A DNA stretch of 64,000 nt from Luteibacter sp. OK325. GTDB lineage: Bacteria > Pseudomonadota > Gammaproteobacteria > Xanthomonadales > Rhodanobacteraceae. The position numbers and the translations under genes are program-made. The notes beneath the pieces were generated by a model. It did no database searches. It saw only the letters and a list, made by a program, of their open reading frames with translations, and was not told the DNA's origin. Shown here in pieces: positions 32,251 through 41,097 of this stretch (its first letter is position 1; each line of letters opens with the position of its first letter). The stretch lies in NCBI RefSeq assembly GCF_003050935.1, contig NZ_QAOX01000002.1, forward strand, positions 682,001-746,000, read 5' to 3'.

Positions 32251-34134
32251 TCAGCGCACGTAAGTAGCCAACACGGTGACGTTCTCCATGTCCTTGACCG
32301 CCGAGAGCCGCACGAACCACGTCCCCGCCACCGGCGCGTTGACGATCACGCTTTCGGTGTTGCCCGGATGCACGGAGCGCGCCGTAGCATCCGAGCCGTC
32401 CGCTGCCGGTGCCGCGCCTGCCTTGACGAACAGGGAAGCATCGCCGGTGCCGCCAATACTGCGAATGATCAGGTTCCGTGCCCCGGCCGGCACGTCGATG
32501 GAAAACACCGCGGACCCACCTGCCGCGCGCAATACCGGCGTGGAGAGCGCACCGGGTACGAGGACCGTGATCTGCTCGGGCAGCTGTACGCCGGTGACCG
32601 TGGCGACAGCCCGCTGGGCGTCGAGGATGCCACTGCCGACAAACTTGTCAGGCGTGCGCGGAAAGGGCCGTGTGCTCGCTGCCAGCATGGCCTTGATGTC
32701 GGAGGGTGCCGGCCGCGGCAGGCTCATCCGGCTTGCGGCGTCGAGCATCAGGGCGACCGTGGCCGCCACGTGCGGCGTCGCCTGTGAGGTGCCGGCCATG
32801 CCGGCATAGGTCACTCCGCCGTCTGCAATCGAAATCGGCGTGGTGAGCCCACTGTTGTACGCCGCCCAGATAAAGCCGTCGGGATTGGCGACGGTGCCGT
32901 TGGGTGCGTCATTCGTATAGATGCCACCGCCCGGTGCGGCCAGGGTCACCGTACTGCCGTAGTTCGAGTAAAACGCACGGCGCCCCGTGATCCCGGTGGC
33001 ACCCACGGTGACGACGCCCGGGCAACTCGCCGGCGTGTAATTGGCCGCGTCATCCGAGGAATTGCCCGCGGCGACCACGACCGTCGTGCCAAGGCCGATC
33101 GCCAGGTTGATGGCGTCCCGCGTCACACTGTCGTCGACGCACGCGCCACCTCCGCCGAGGCTCATGTTGATGACATCGGCCCGATGGGTGTTGTCGGGAA
33201 CGCTGTCGACCTGACCTCCAGCGGCCCAGACAATGGCGTCCGCGATGTCGGAGGTGTACCCGCCGCAATGACCCAGCGCACGGATAGGCAGGACTTTCGC
33301 TCCCGGCGCCACACCGGCTGTGCCGATAGCGTTGTTCGTCCGCTCGGCAATGACGCCGGCGACGTTGCTGCCGTGCCAGGTACTCGATTCGGGCGGGTGA
33401 TCGATGTCCGTGCATTCGGAGAGCCATGGTTCTGCATTGGTCCAGTCGCCAAGATCCCAGCCGCCAGCGACACGTCCGTCGGAGACACGGCCAGAAACGA
33501 AGCTGTCCACAATGAAGTCGTATCCCGCCGAGGCGAGGTTCGTGTCGAGGTCGTCGTGCTCGGTGATGCCGGTGTCGATGACGGCCACGGTGACGCCGGT
33601 GCCATCGACACCGGGAAAGCTGTCCCACACGGCAGGCAGGTTCATGCCACCCGTGGCGTTGGTCAGGTCCCACTGGGCGACGGCGAAGTACTCATCGTCA
33701 GGCACCGCGGCAGCCCGATTCACCTTTGTCGCATGCATCATCAGGTCGGGTTCGACATGTAGCACGGCAGGATCCGCCGCGATGGCCCGCATCACGCTCG
33801 ACGCTTCGGAAGAAGCCAACGCACGGGAGAACTTCACTACCGTGCCTCCGACCGCCATCTGACGCAACGCGCGAGCCGTGACGGGGACGGTACGGCCAGT
33901 CGTCGGAATGGCACGGGCAAGCGCCGCGGTGATGTTCTGCACAACCGCATCAGCACGCGTGCGCTCGTTGCTGCCGGCGCGGTAGCGAACAATGAAACGG
34001 TCGTAATGGCCAGTGGCCTGGATGCCGGTGACATCGGCCTTCCGGTCGGTCACCGCCGCTGCCGCACTCGCCGGGAAGGCAGTAAGGATGGCGAGGGCAA
34101 GCGCGGCGGGAATGAAAACACGAACAGGATTCAT
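32251..34134 (-). CDS. Subtilisin-like S8 serine protease, secreted
   Basis: 627 aa. The ATG at 34134 has GAGGA 8 nt upstream; a GTG 15 nt earlier is less likely. Signal peptide ending near ASAAA; an N-terminal propeptide (about 30-145, YDRFIVRYR to HVEPDLMMH) resembles inhibitor I9-type prodomains. Catalytic triad: D187 in VAVIDTGI, H254 in WHGSNVAG, S450 in GTSQATPH; oxyanion N358 in AAGNSS. A C-terminal beta domain (about 540-627) of pre-peptidase C-terminal type follows and is often removed on export. It is 11 nt downstream of the trimeric adhesin gene and probably cotranscribed, which suggests processing or release of the adhesin. Confidence 0.93.
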   Translation of the reverse strand: MNPVRVFIPAALALAILTAFPASAAAAVTDRKADVTGIQATGHYDRFIVRYRAGSNERTRADAVVQNITAALARAIPTTGRTVPVTARALRQMAVGGTVVKFSRALASSEASSVMRAIAADPAVLHVEPDLMMHATKVNRAAAVPDDEYFAVAQWDLTNATGGMNLPAVWDSFPGVDGTGVTVAVIDTGITEHDDLDTNLASAGYDFIVDSFVSGRVSDGRVAGGWDLGDWTNAEPWLSECTDIDHPPESSTWHGSNVAGVIAERTNNAIGTAGVAPGAKVLPIRALGHCGGYTSDIADAIVWAAGGQVDSVPDNTHRADVINMSLGGGGACVDDSVTRDAINLAIGLGTTVVVAAGNSSDDAANYTPASCPGVVTVGATGITGRRAFYSNYGSTVTLAAPGGGIYTNDAPNGTVANPDGFIWAAYNSGLTTPISIADGGVTYAGMAGTSQATPHVAATVALMLDAASRMSLPRPAPSDIKAMLAASTRPFPRTPDKFVGSGILDAQRAVATVTGVQLPEQITVLVPGALSTPVLRAAGGSAVFSIDVPAGARNLIIRSIGGTGDASLFVKAGAAPAADGSDATARSVHPGNTESVIVNAPVAGTWFVRLSAVKDMENVTVLATYVR

Positions 34135-34145
34135 GATGAAGGTCC

Positions 34146-36536
34146 TCACAGGTCGACACCAAAGCCGATGCCGGCGGAATTCTCGGAGCCGCTGAAAGCG
34201 CCGCCGATGCTCATGCGGGTGCGTTCACCCAGTTGCGTGGCGTAACCGACCGACAATGCGCGCTCACCACCCTGGACACCTGCGCCAACGGCGACGCGTC
34301 CACCGGAGGTGCTCGCGCCCGCCGCGTTGATGGCCATCTGCGTGCTTGCGGCACCCATCGCGCCGATACGGTCGACGCGGCGGTCGATGGTGCGGAAGCG
34401 ATCGTCGAGCTGACTCTTCATCGAGTCGAAGCGCTGATCGGTATACGCCTTGGCACTACCCAGCGTTGTTGCATCCTGGCTATCGGCATACGACTTCGCC
34501 GACTGGAGGGCCTGATCGACCTGGCCGACATTCGCGGCGTCGGTCGGCGTGGTGCCCGCCGCCACGTTGGTCACGCGGCGCTGAAGCGTGGCCGAGCCGA
34601 CCGAGACCGAATCGGCGTCCGCCGCCACGGATCCCGCACCGAGGGCAACGCTGTTGGCGCCCGAGGCCGAAGCCCCCTGCCCGACAGCAGTCGCCGAGGG
34701 TGCACTCACATGGGTATCGGCGCCGATCGCAACCGCATTGGTCGCGGTCGCATCGATCGTCGCGTTGCTACCCACCGCCGTGCTGCCATCGGCGCCGACG
34801 GTGGCGTTCTTGCCGATAGCCGTGTCGCGGCCATCGGTCGCCATGCTTCCGTCACCCACTGAGACGCCGTTGCCGTGGCCATGCCCCGGACCCTGACCGC
34901 CGTTGCCGCCGCCCGCCTGCTGGAGATCTCGGATGCTGTTCAGCGCCCCGGTCAGCGATCCGTCGAGAGCCGCAAACGCGCCACCGACGTCACTATAGGC
35001 ATTGCCCTGGATGAGATAGCTCGGTGCGGTCACGCCCTGGAGCCCGTAGGTCGCGCCACCGCCGAAGGCCGTGGCGATCGATGCGCCATTCTGTGACGCG
35101 CCGCCCGAGACCCCTGCAATGGCATCCGTGAGCTGCCCGACGTTGACCGCATCGGTCGCTTCACTGCCTGCAGCCACATTGGTGATCTGCCGGTCCAGCA
35201 TGGCGTGCTGGAAGCCCATGCTATCGGTCCATGTCGTTGCCGCACCCACGGATACCGAGTTGTCACGGTCGGCCATGGAGCCCTGGCCAAGGGCCACGCT
35301 GTTGGTACCGAGCACCATGGCGTTGCTGCCAATCGCAATGCCGCCCAGGCCGAAGGCGCGCGAACCATCGCCGATGGCGATGGCATAGTCCGCGTCCTCG
35401 TCGGGCGACGCGCCGGCCGCTTTTGACTTGACGCAGATCAGGCAACCGCCAGGGTCGCCGGGATCGCCGCTGCCCGGCTGCGACGGCCGCTGTCCGCCAG
35501 TCATGGCGTTCGAACCCAGGGCGATGCTACCGACGCCGCGCGTCTGCGAATACGAGCCTGCGGAGATCGCGTAATCGTCCTGGGCCCAGCCGCCTCCGAC
35601 AGCGAGCGATGCGTAGCCGTCGGCCAGCGACGCCGTCCCCAACGCGCTGGAGTTGCCACCATAGGCGTGTGCATAGGTGCCCACCGCGGAGTCGGCACCG
35701 AACTGGCTCGAGGCGATGGCAGCCTCACCGACGGCGAGCTGGTTGTCGCCGGTGGTGTAAGCGCCCGTGCCGATGGCGGCAGATCCCTCTCCCGACGCAC
35801 GCGCGTTATTACCGACGGCGAGCGACCAGCGCGACGACGCCTCCGCGCCGTAGCCAATGGCCTCGGACAGAAGGTCGTCCGCATGCGCGTAGTTACCTAT
35901 GGCCATCGACGCCGGGCCCGTTGCCTGTGCCTGCAGGCCAATGGCGACGCCCTGATCACCCGAGGCATTGGCTCCCACGCCAAGAGCGAGGCCATAGTCG
36001 GCCTGCGCCGTGGCACCGGATCCGACAGCGACACCCGCATAGCCACTGGCCGTGGTCGTCGCCTCGATCAGGTGATCCCCGGTGGGATCCGGAATGCTCG
36101 CAGCCCCGCCCAGCGCCATAGCGCCCGTATTCGACGAAACGCTGCCATAGCCGAGGGCCACGCTGCTGTCACCGGTGGCGGTGGCAAATGCGCCAATAGC
36201 AGACGCGTTGAGGCCGCCGGCAAAGCTGAAGGCACCAAGGGCCAGCGCATTGTCGGCGAAGGCCTGGCTTGCGTAACCAAAGGCGCTGCTGCTGTTGCCA
36301 AGCGCGCTGCTTGATGCCCCAATGGCGACCGAGCCCGTGCCGGGTTCCGCATAGGCGTCATCCGATCCATCATTCGCGCCATCAACGGCAACATAGGTGC
36401 TGCCGGCAGCGGCTGCCCTGGTCGCCGCAGCAACATGGGCCTTCGGAGTCTCCGCGGCCATGGCGAAGGCAGGCGCAGTCATGGCCAGCGCCATTGCAAA
36501 ACGCAGGCGCCCGAACGTCTCAGGTAGTTGCTTCAC
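34146..36536 (-). CDS. Trimeric autotransporter adhesin (YadA-like)
   Basis: 796 aa starting with GTG 36536 (GGGAG 6 nt upstream). Signal peptide ending FAMAAE. Residues about 65-350 and 380-440 are many 14-residue YadA-type head repeats (AxAxGxxSxAxG); two neck segments (ITNVAAGSEATDAVNVGQL and VTNVAAGTTPTDAANVGQV); a short coiled-coil stalk (LQSAKSYADSQDATTLGSAKAY..SMKSQLDDRF); and a C-terminal membrane anchor of about 75 residues ending GIGFGVDL. It forms a surface homotrimer for attachment or biofilm. Odd feature: a Gly/Pro/Asp-rich insertion in the head with a C365-L-I-C368 pair. It is operonic with the S8 protease and divergent from a histidine kinase. Confidence 0.93.
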   Translation of the reverse strand: MKQLPETFGRLRFAMALAMTAPAFAMAAETPKAHVAAATRAAAAGSTYVAVDGANDGSDDAYAEPGTGSVAIGASSSALGNSSSAFGYASQAFADNALALGAFSFAGGLNASAIGAFATATGDSSVALGYGSVSSNTGAMALGGAASIPDPTGDHLIEATTTASGYAGVAVGSGATAQADYGLALGVGANASGDQGVAIGLQAQATGPASMAIGNYAHADDLLSEAIGYGAEASSRWSLAVGNNARASGEGSAAIGTGAYTTGDNQLAVGEAAIASSQFGADSAVGTYAHAYGGNSSALGTASLADGYASLAVGGGWAQDDYAISAGSYSQTRGVGSIALGSNAMTGGQRPSQPGSGDPGDPGGCLICVKSKAAGASPDEDADYAIAIGDGSRAFGLGGIAIGSNAMVLGTNSVALGQGSMADRDNSVSVGAATTWTDSMGFQHAMLDRQITNVAAGSEATDAVNVGQLTDAIAGVSGGASQNGASIATAFGGGATYGLQGVTAPSYLIQGNAYSDVGGAFAALDGSLTGALNSIRDLQQAGGGNGGQGPGHGHGNGVSVGDGSMATDGRDTAIGKNATVGADGSTAVGSNATIDATATNAVAIGADTHVSAPSATAVGQGASASGANSVALGAGSVAADADSVSVGSATLQRRVTNVAAGTTPTDAANVGQVDQALQSAKSYADSQDATTLGSAKAYTDQRFDSMKSQLDDRFRTIDRRVDRIGAMGAASTQMAINAAGASTSGGRVAVGAGVQGGERALSVGYATQLGERTRMSIGGAFSGSENSAGIGFGVDL

Positions 36537-36690
36537 TTCTAGCTCCCTAACGGAATTACACGTTGGCCCCGTCGGTTGCCCCCCGGCATCCCTCCCCGAA
36601 CGGTGGCCCTGTGTCCTGTCTTTCCGGCATTGCGCCGGCCGTCACATCGTAGGGATGTCATCACCTCGTCACACGCACCGAGTGTCACCG

Positions 36691-38388
36691 ATGCTAACCA
36701 AACCTAACTGGATGCGAAGACTCGATCAGCGCTACGCGCCCGCACTCAGATGGCTGATGCTGTTCATCCTCGTCACCGTGCCGGCGAGCTGGGCGTATCA
36801 CCTCGGCGTGGTGCGCACTCCCCTTCGCCACGATGTGACGATCGATGTCGCCGCTGACGTCGTTGTCTGGACGGCCGCCGCGATTTCCCTCTGGCTCATA
36901 CAGAAGGGTCACGTCCGTCGCGCAACGACCCTTTTCGTGGGCGCCATGTTGATCGCGCTGACGACGATGTACGTGAGCATCGGGCTGACGCGGCAGTTGC
37001 TCGACCAGACCTATCCGGTGCTCACCATCGTGCTTGGCGGCCTTGTGCTGGGGCGACGCGCACTCTGGACCATCTATGGGCTGCTTACCCTCATGTTCTG
37101 CGCAGGTGGCATCGTCGATGTGATCAATCTGACACAGGCCGCCTATGCTCGCCCGTGGATAGGTGCCGCCAACCTGCCGTCGCTGATGATGAGCTACTTC
37201 GCCATCACCTTCGTCGTCGACCGCTGCGTCTCCGCCTTGCGCGACGAGATGCACGCACGGGAACAGGCGCAGGAAGGCCTGCTCCACGCCCAGAAGATGG
37301 AAACGGTCGGACGCCTTGCCAGCGGGGTCGCACACGACTTCAACAATGTCCTTGCCGTCATCTCCGGTTACGCCGAGCAGATGCGGACCACACCCGCCCC
37401 CGGGCCCATGAAAGACGCCGTGCAGGGCATCGCCCTTGCCGCGCGGCGCGGCGCAGCTGTGAGCCGCAAGCTCCTGACCTTCAGTCGACGCGAAGCCATA
37501 CGCCCCGAGGTGGTCGACATCGTTGCAGCTTGGGAGGAAGCCGCACCCATGTTGCGACAGTTGTTCGTCGACACGCATGTCGTTTCGTTCGACCAAGGCC
37601 TACCGCATCCGGCCCATGTACTCATCGACCGTGCGCAGTTCGAACTCTCGCTGCTCAACATCGCCGCCAATGCGCGCGACGCGATGCCCGGAGGCGGCCG
37701 CTTCGAGGCGACGCTACGGCAATGGCAGGACGGAGGCGTCGACGGCGTCGCTGTCGAGCTTCGCGATACCGGCTCAGGCATGAGCGAAGCAGTCCGCCAG
37801 CGCATCTTCGAGCCCTATTTCACCACCAAGCCCATCGGCGCCGGGACGGGCCTCGGCCTCGCCGTCGTTCGCGACGCCTTCATGGCAAGTGGTGGCTGGG
37901 TGCAGGTCGACAGCGTTCCAGGCGAGGGCTCGTCTTTTCGGCTCTGGCTTCCCATGGTCGACAGCATGCACGACGGGAGCAGAAAACAGGCGCCTGAGAC
38001 CCGGCCAGAAAGAGCACCGCGCGTGCTGGTGGTCGAAGACGACGAGGAACTCCGGGCGCTTCTTATGGATGCGTTCGACGATGCCGGCTGTGTCGCCATC
38101 GGCAAGGCGACGGGCGAGGAAGCCACCGTGTTACTCGACGACCCTGGCTACACGTTCGATGTCGTCGTCAGTGACTGCCATGCGCCGGGGAATCCGGATG
38201 GCCAACTCGCATGGCTGGAAACCACCCAACTGCCGGTCGTCCTTATCTCGGCCCATGGCGCTGCAGAAGCCGAACGCCTGCAGCGCTTCGGTGTGGACAT
38301 CCACTGCCTGCCCAAGCCTTTTGTGCCCACGGTGCTGGTCGATACCGTCCGTCGCCTGGTGCGCCGACCTCAGGTCATCATGACGTAA
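36691..38388 (+). CDS. Membrane hybrid histidine kinase with C-terminal receiver
   Basis: 565 aa from ATG 36691; ATGs at 36655 and 36712 are in-frame alternatives and no strong ribosome site decides. Six hydrophobic segments fill residues 20-180. Then HisKA with H215 in ASGVAHDFNNVLA (the H-DFNN subclass), an ATPase domain (N327 in LNIAANARDAM, D359-T-G-S-G, FTTK, GTGLGLAVV), and a receiver (ED at 449-451, phospho-acceptor D495, K542). The sensory part has no recognised periplasmic domain, so the signal may lie in the membrane. It is divergent from the adhesin operon and overlaps the convergent response regulator by 19 nt. Confidence 0.9.
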   Translation: MLTKPNWMRRLDQRYAPALRWLMLFILVTVPASWAYHLGVVRTPLRHDVTIDVAADVVVWTAAAISLWLIQKGHVRRATTLFVGAMLIALTTMYVSIGLTRQLLDQTYPVLTIVLGGLVLGRRALWTIYGLLTLMFCAGGIVDVINLTQAAYARPWIGAANLPSLMMSYFAITFVVDRCVSALRDEMHAREQAQEGLLHAQKMETVGRLASGVAHDFNNVLAVISGYAEQMRTTPAPGPMKDAVQGIALAARRGAAVSRKLLTFSRREAIRPEVVDIVAAWEEAAPMLRQLFVDTHVVSFDQGLPHPAHVLIDRAQFELSLLNIAANARDAMPGGGRFEATLRQWQDGGVDGVAVELRDTGSGMSEAVRQRIFEPYFTTKPIGAGTGLGLAVVRDAFMASGGWVQVDSVPGEGSSFRLWLPMVDSMHDGSRKQAPETRPERAPRVLVVEDDEELRALLMDAFDDAGCVAIGKATGEEATVLLDDPGYTFDVVVSDCHAPGNPDGQLAWLETTQLPVVLISAHGAAEAERLQRFGVDIHCLPKPFVPTVLVDTVRRLVRRPQVIMT

Positions 38389-39056
38389 CCGGTGCCCCTC
38401 ACGGTGCGAAGTGGCAGGGCCTCGCCGGTGGCATCGGCAATCTTGCTGCGCAGACGGTGGACCATCATCTCGAGGCGGTGCGGATCGAAATCGTAGATGT
38501 CCTCTGACAATGCCGCGGCCATGTCGGCACGAGGAACAACCGCCCCCGGCACCTCCATCAGCAGGCCGAGCACCTTGCGCTCGGCCACATTGAGCGCGAT
38601 GCGCCTGCCGTTCGGGGCAACGAGGCACCAGCCTCCGACGGTGAGCTGCCAGACGTTATCGACAAGTGGCTCGGGACGAAGGCGACGAAGCACACTGTGC
38701 AAAGTAGCAACGAGCTCGTCGAGGTCGACCGGTTTGGCCAGATAGGCGTCCGCACCCTCGTTGAGGCCGCGCACCCGGTCGGTCGTCGCATCGCGGCTGG
38801 TGAGCATCACGATACCGATTCGCATCGTGCGGTGAAGCTCGCGCGCCAGTTCAAAACCGTTTGCATCCGGCAAGCCGACGTCGAGGATCACGATGTCATA
38901 CGGGGCCTTCTGCATCGCACCCCTGAGTGCCGCGGCAGAGCCGAACCCATCACAGTGGAAGCCGTGGGCAAGCAGCCACGGCATGAGAATGTCATCGCGA
39001 AGGGCGTCATCGTCTTCGACGAGCGCGATATGGGGCGGTGTCACGGGTATAGGCAT
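38370..39056 (-). CDS. OmpR/PhoB-type response regulator
   Basis: 228 aa from ATG 39056 (an ATG at 39086 is in frame; neither has a clear ribosome site). Receiver with E-D-D-D near 14-17, phospho-acceptor D59 in DIVILDVGLP, T86 in VMLTSRD and K108; C-terminal winged helix with NVAERKVLGLLMEVPG and LEMMVHRLRSKI..TVRGTGYVM. It is the likely partner of the hybrid kinase, whose 3' end it overlaps tail to tail, and a candidate controller of the adhesin-protease operon. Confidence 0.92.
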   Translation of the reverse strand: MPIPVTPPHIALVEDDDALRDDILMPWLLAHGFHCDGFGSAAALRGAMQKAPYDIVILDVGLPDANGFELARELHRTMRIGIVMLTSRDATTDRVRGLNEGADAYLAKPVDLDELVATLHSVLRRLRPEPLVDNVWQLTVGGWCLVAPNGRRIALNVAERKVLGLLMEVPGAVVPRADMAAALSEDIYDFDPHRLEMMVHRLRSKIADATGEALPLRTVRGTGYVMMT

Positions 39057-39087
39057 CGGGCATGGATAACCATCCAACCCGGGCATG

Positions 39088-39915
39088 TCAACCAGTCAAC
39101 GCCGTTTTACCCAACACATAGCGCTCGATCGCGACGGCAACGCCGTCCTCGTTGTTGCTGGTGGTCACATGATCCGCCACAGCCTTGACGGCATCGATCG
39201 CATTACCCATGGCCACCGCGACCCCGGCGAACTCGAGCATCACCAGGTCGTTCTCCTGGTCGCCGATCGCCATGATCCGCTCCGGGGCAACGCCAAGATG
39301 CGCCGCCAACGTTTCGAGTGCCCTGCCCTTGCCGGCTTCCGGGTGAAGGATCTCGAGGAAATCGGCGGCGCTCTTCACCACCGTATAGCGCTGCATGAGT
39401 TCGGGCGGAAGGTTGGCGATGGCCCTGTCGAGGACAGCTTCGTCGTCCACCATCATGAACTTCCGGAAGCGCCATGCCGGATCTACCTGTTCCACGGAAC
39501 GGTAGATCAACGGTGTGCGTGAGATGTACGCATCGCGCACCGTGTGCGAGCTGATGTCCGCATTCGGCGTCATCATGCTCCGCTCGTAGAGCACATGAAA
39601 ATGCACGCCGAGGTCCCGTGCGACTTTCTCGCAGTAAATGAAATCGTCGTAGCCGAGCGTGGTTTCCGCCACAGATCTCGTGCCTGCGGCGTTTTGTATC
39701 ACAGCGCCGTTGAACGTAATGCAGTAATCGTCCTCGCCAGCCAGGCCGAGTTGCTCCAGGTATTCCTCGATGCCTGAGAAGGGTCGCCCGGTCGCCAGGA
39801 CAATGCGGACGCCCTGGGCGCGCACGGCGGCAATGGCCTTCTTCACCCGAGGCGAGATGGCGTGGTGGGAGTCAAGCAGCGTGCCGTCCATGTCGATGGC
39901 AATCAGGTCGATCAT
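39088..39915 (-). CDS. HAD-superfamily Cof-type phosphatase
   Basis: 275 aa cytosolic protein. Motif I DMDGTLLDS (D8, D10), motif II LATGRP, a C2B-type cap in the middle, and motif III/IV with K and GDQENDLVML are complete. This is the Cof/YidA branch that dephosphorylates sugar phosphates or flavin/pyridoxal phosphates. No neighbour narrows the substrate. It lies 31 nt downstream of the response-regulator coding start on the same strand but is read toward it, that is, upstream of it in transcription. Confidence 0.9.
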   Translation of the reverse strand: MIDLIAIDMDGTLLDSHHAISPRVKKAIAAVRAQGVRIVLATGRPFSGIEEYLEQLGLAGEDDYCITFNGAVIQNAAGTRSVAETTLGYDDFIYCEKVARDLGVHFHVLYERSMMTPNADISSHTVRDAYISRTPLIYRSVEQVDPAWRFRKFMMVDDEAVLDRAIANLPPELMQRYTVVKSAADFLEILHPEAGKGRALETLAAHLGVAPERIMAIGDQENDLVMLEFAGVAVAMGNAIDAVKAVADHVTTSNNEDGVAVAIERYVLGKTALTG

Positions 39916-40007
39916 CGGAGGTGTTCGGTAGGGGGATGCGATATGTTACTGCATTGCACCAAATGCGCACGGAGCCCGAGCGGCTGGTCTCCAGAAATGT
40001 CGTGATG

Positions 40008-40394
40008 CTAAAGAGGTTGGCTGCAAGCCATCGCATCGGAGCGCGGGAGCACCGCCGAGCGCTGCAGATGGCCCTCACCCCATAAGCGCACCGATTCAAT
40101 GATCGGCAGCAACGTCTGCCCGTAGGGTGTCAGCTGGTAGATCACCGGCGCAGGGACCGCGCCGGTCGGCGTCCGATCGACGATGCCATCGGCTTCGAGT
40201 TCGCGCAGCTGTTCCGTCAGCACCTTATGGGAAATGGGTGCGGCGCGCCGCTCTAGCCCCGCGAAATGCAGCTCGCCATGTGCAAGCCAATACAGGATCG
40301 TCAGTTTCCACTTGCCACCGATCGCCCCGAAGGCCGCCGAAAGCGGACAACCTTCGATCTGGGCATGGTTACCTGTAGGTGCCTTCTTGTTCAT
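40008..40394 (-). CDS. HxlR-family regulator
   Basis: 128 aa from ATG 40394 with GAGGGG just upstream. C16 in EGCPLSAAFGAIGGKWKLTILYWL, PISHKVLTEQLRELEADGIV and YQLTPYGQTLLPI are the HxlR/MarR-like winged-helix signature. The single N-terminal Cys is the residue used for redox or aldehyde sensing in HxlR/HypR proteins. It is divergent from the small secreted protein gene at 40446 with 51 nt between starts, so both promoters must be interleaved and the regulator probably controls both. Confidence 0.88.
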   Translation of the reverse strand: MNKKAPTGNHAQIEGCPLSAAFGAIGGKWKLTILYWLAHGELHFAGLERRAAPISHKVLTEQLRELEADGIVDRTPTGAVPAPVIYQLTPYGQTLLPIIESVRLWGEGHLQRSAVLPRSDAMACSQPL

Positions 40395-40445
40395 GGTCCC
40401 CTCGCCATCGCATCCTTCCCGCATCTCGCCGAACGGGACAAGACA

Positions 40446-41030
40446 ATGCTGAACACCCTGCAACACCGCTCCAGCAGTGCGTTCCTCTGGGTGGCGTTGC
40501 TGACTATGGTCGCCCTGGCCATGCCTTCGCAAGCCTCCCCCAGCGTTGGCCCGGTGGACGGGCAGCACGACTTCGACTGGGAGATTGGCACCTGGAAGAC
40601 CGAGCTGCGCCGGCTTGCAAAGCCGCTGTCCGGGTCAAGCGAATGGGTCGAATACAGCGGAACCACGGTCGTGCGAAAAGTTCTGGACGGCCGTGCGAAC
40701 CTGGTCGAGTTGCGGGTGAAAGGCCCCTCCGGGCAGATCGAGGGCATGAGCCTGCGTCTCTACAACCCACAGACCAGGCAGTGGAGCCTGAACTTCGCAA
40801 GCGCGCGCAATGGCGTCATGACCGAGCCTGTGTATGGCGGATTTCGGGATGGTCGCGGTGAGTTCTTCGGGCAGGACAGTCTCGATGGCCGGGCTATCTT
40901 CGTGCGGTTTGTCATCTCGAAGGTCACGGATGCCTCGTGGCGTTTTGAACAGTCTTACTCGGAGGATGGTGGGCGCACCTGGGAATTGAACTGGGTCGCG
41001 ACCGATACTCGCGTCCCGGCCGATATGTGA
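40446..41030 (+). CDS. Small secreted protein, DUF1579-like
   Basis: 194 aa; ATG 40446. A signal peptide (cut near PSQAS) precedes a compact beta-rich domain: HDFDWEIGTWKTELRRL, NLVELRVKGPSGQIEGMSLRLYNPQTRQWSLNF, GRGEFFGQDSLDGRAIFVRF, WRFEQSYSEDGGRTWELNW. The pattern resembles DUF1579/lipocalin-like proteins, for which no enzymatic role is established. Divergent from the HxlR regulator and likely its target. Confidence 0.7.
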   Translation: MLNTLQHRSSSAFLWVALLTMVALAMPSQASPSVGPVDGQHDFDWEIGTWKTELRRLAKPLSGSSEWVEYSGTTVVRKVLDGRANLVELRVKGPSGQIEGMSLRLYNPQTRQWSLNFASARNGVMTEPVYGGFRDGRGEFFGQDSLDGRAIFVRFVISKVTDASWRFEQSYSEDGGRTWELNWVATDTRVPADM

Positions 41031-41097
41031 CGCACGTTCCAAGCCGCGCTCGCGTCGAGTGGCACGATGCTCTCCCCTCCCCCGAGCGACGCCCCCC

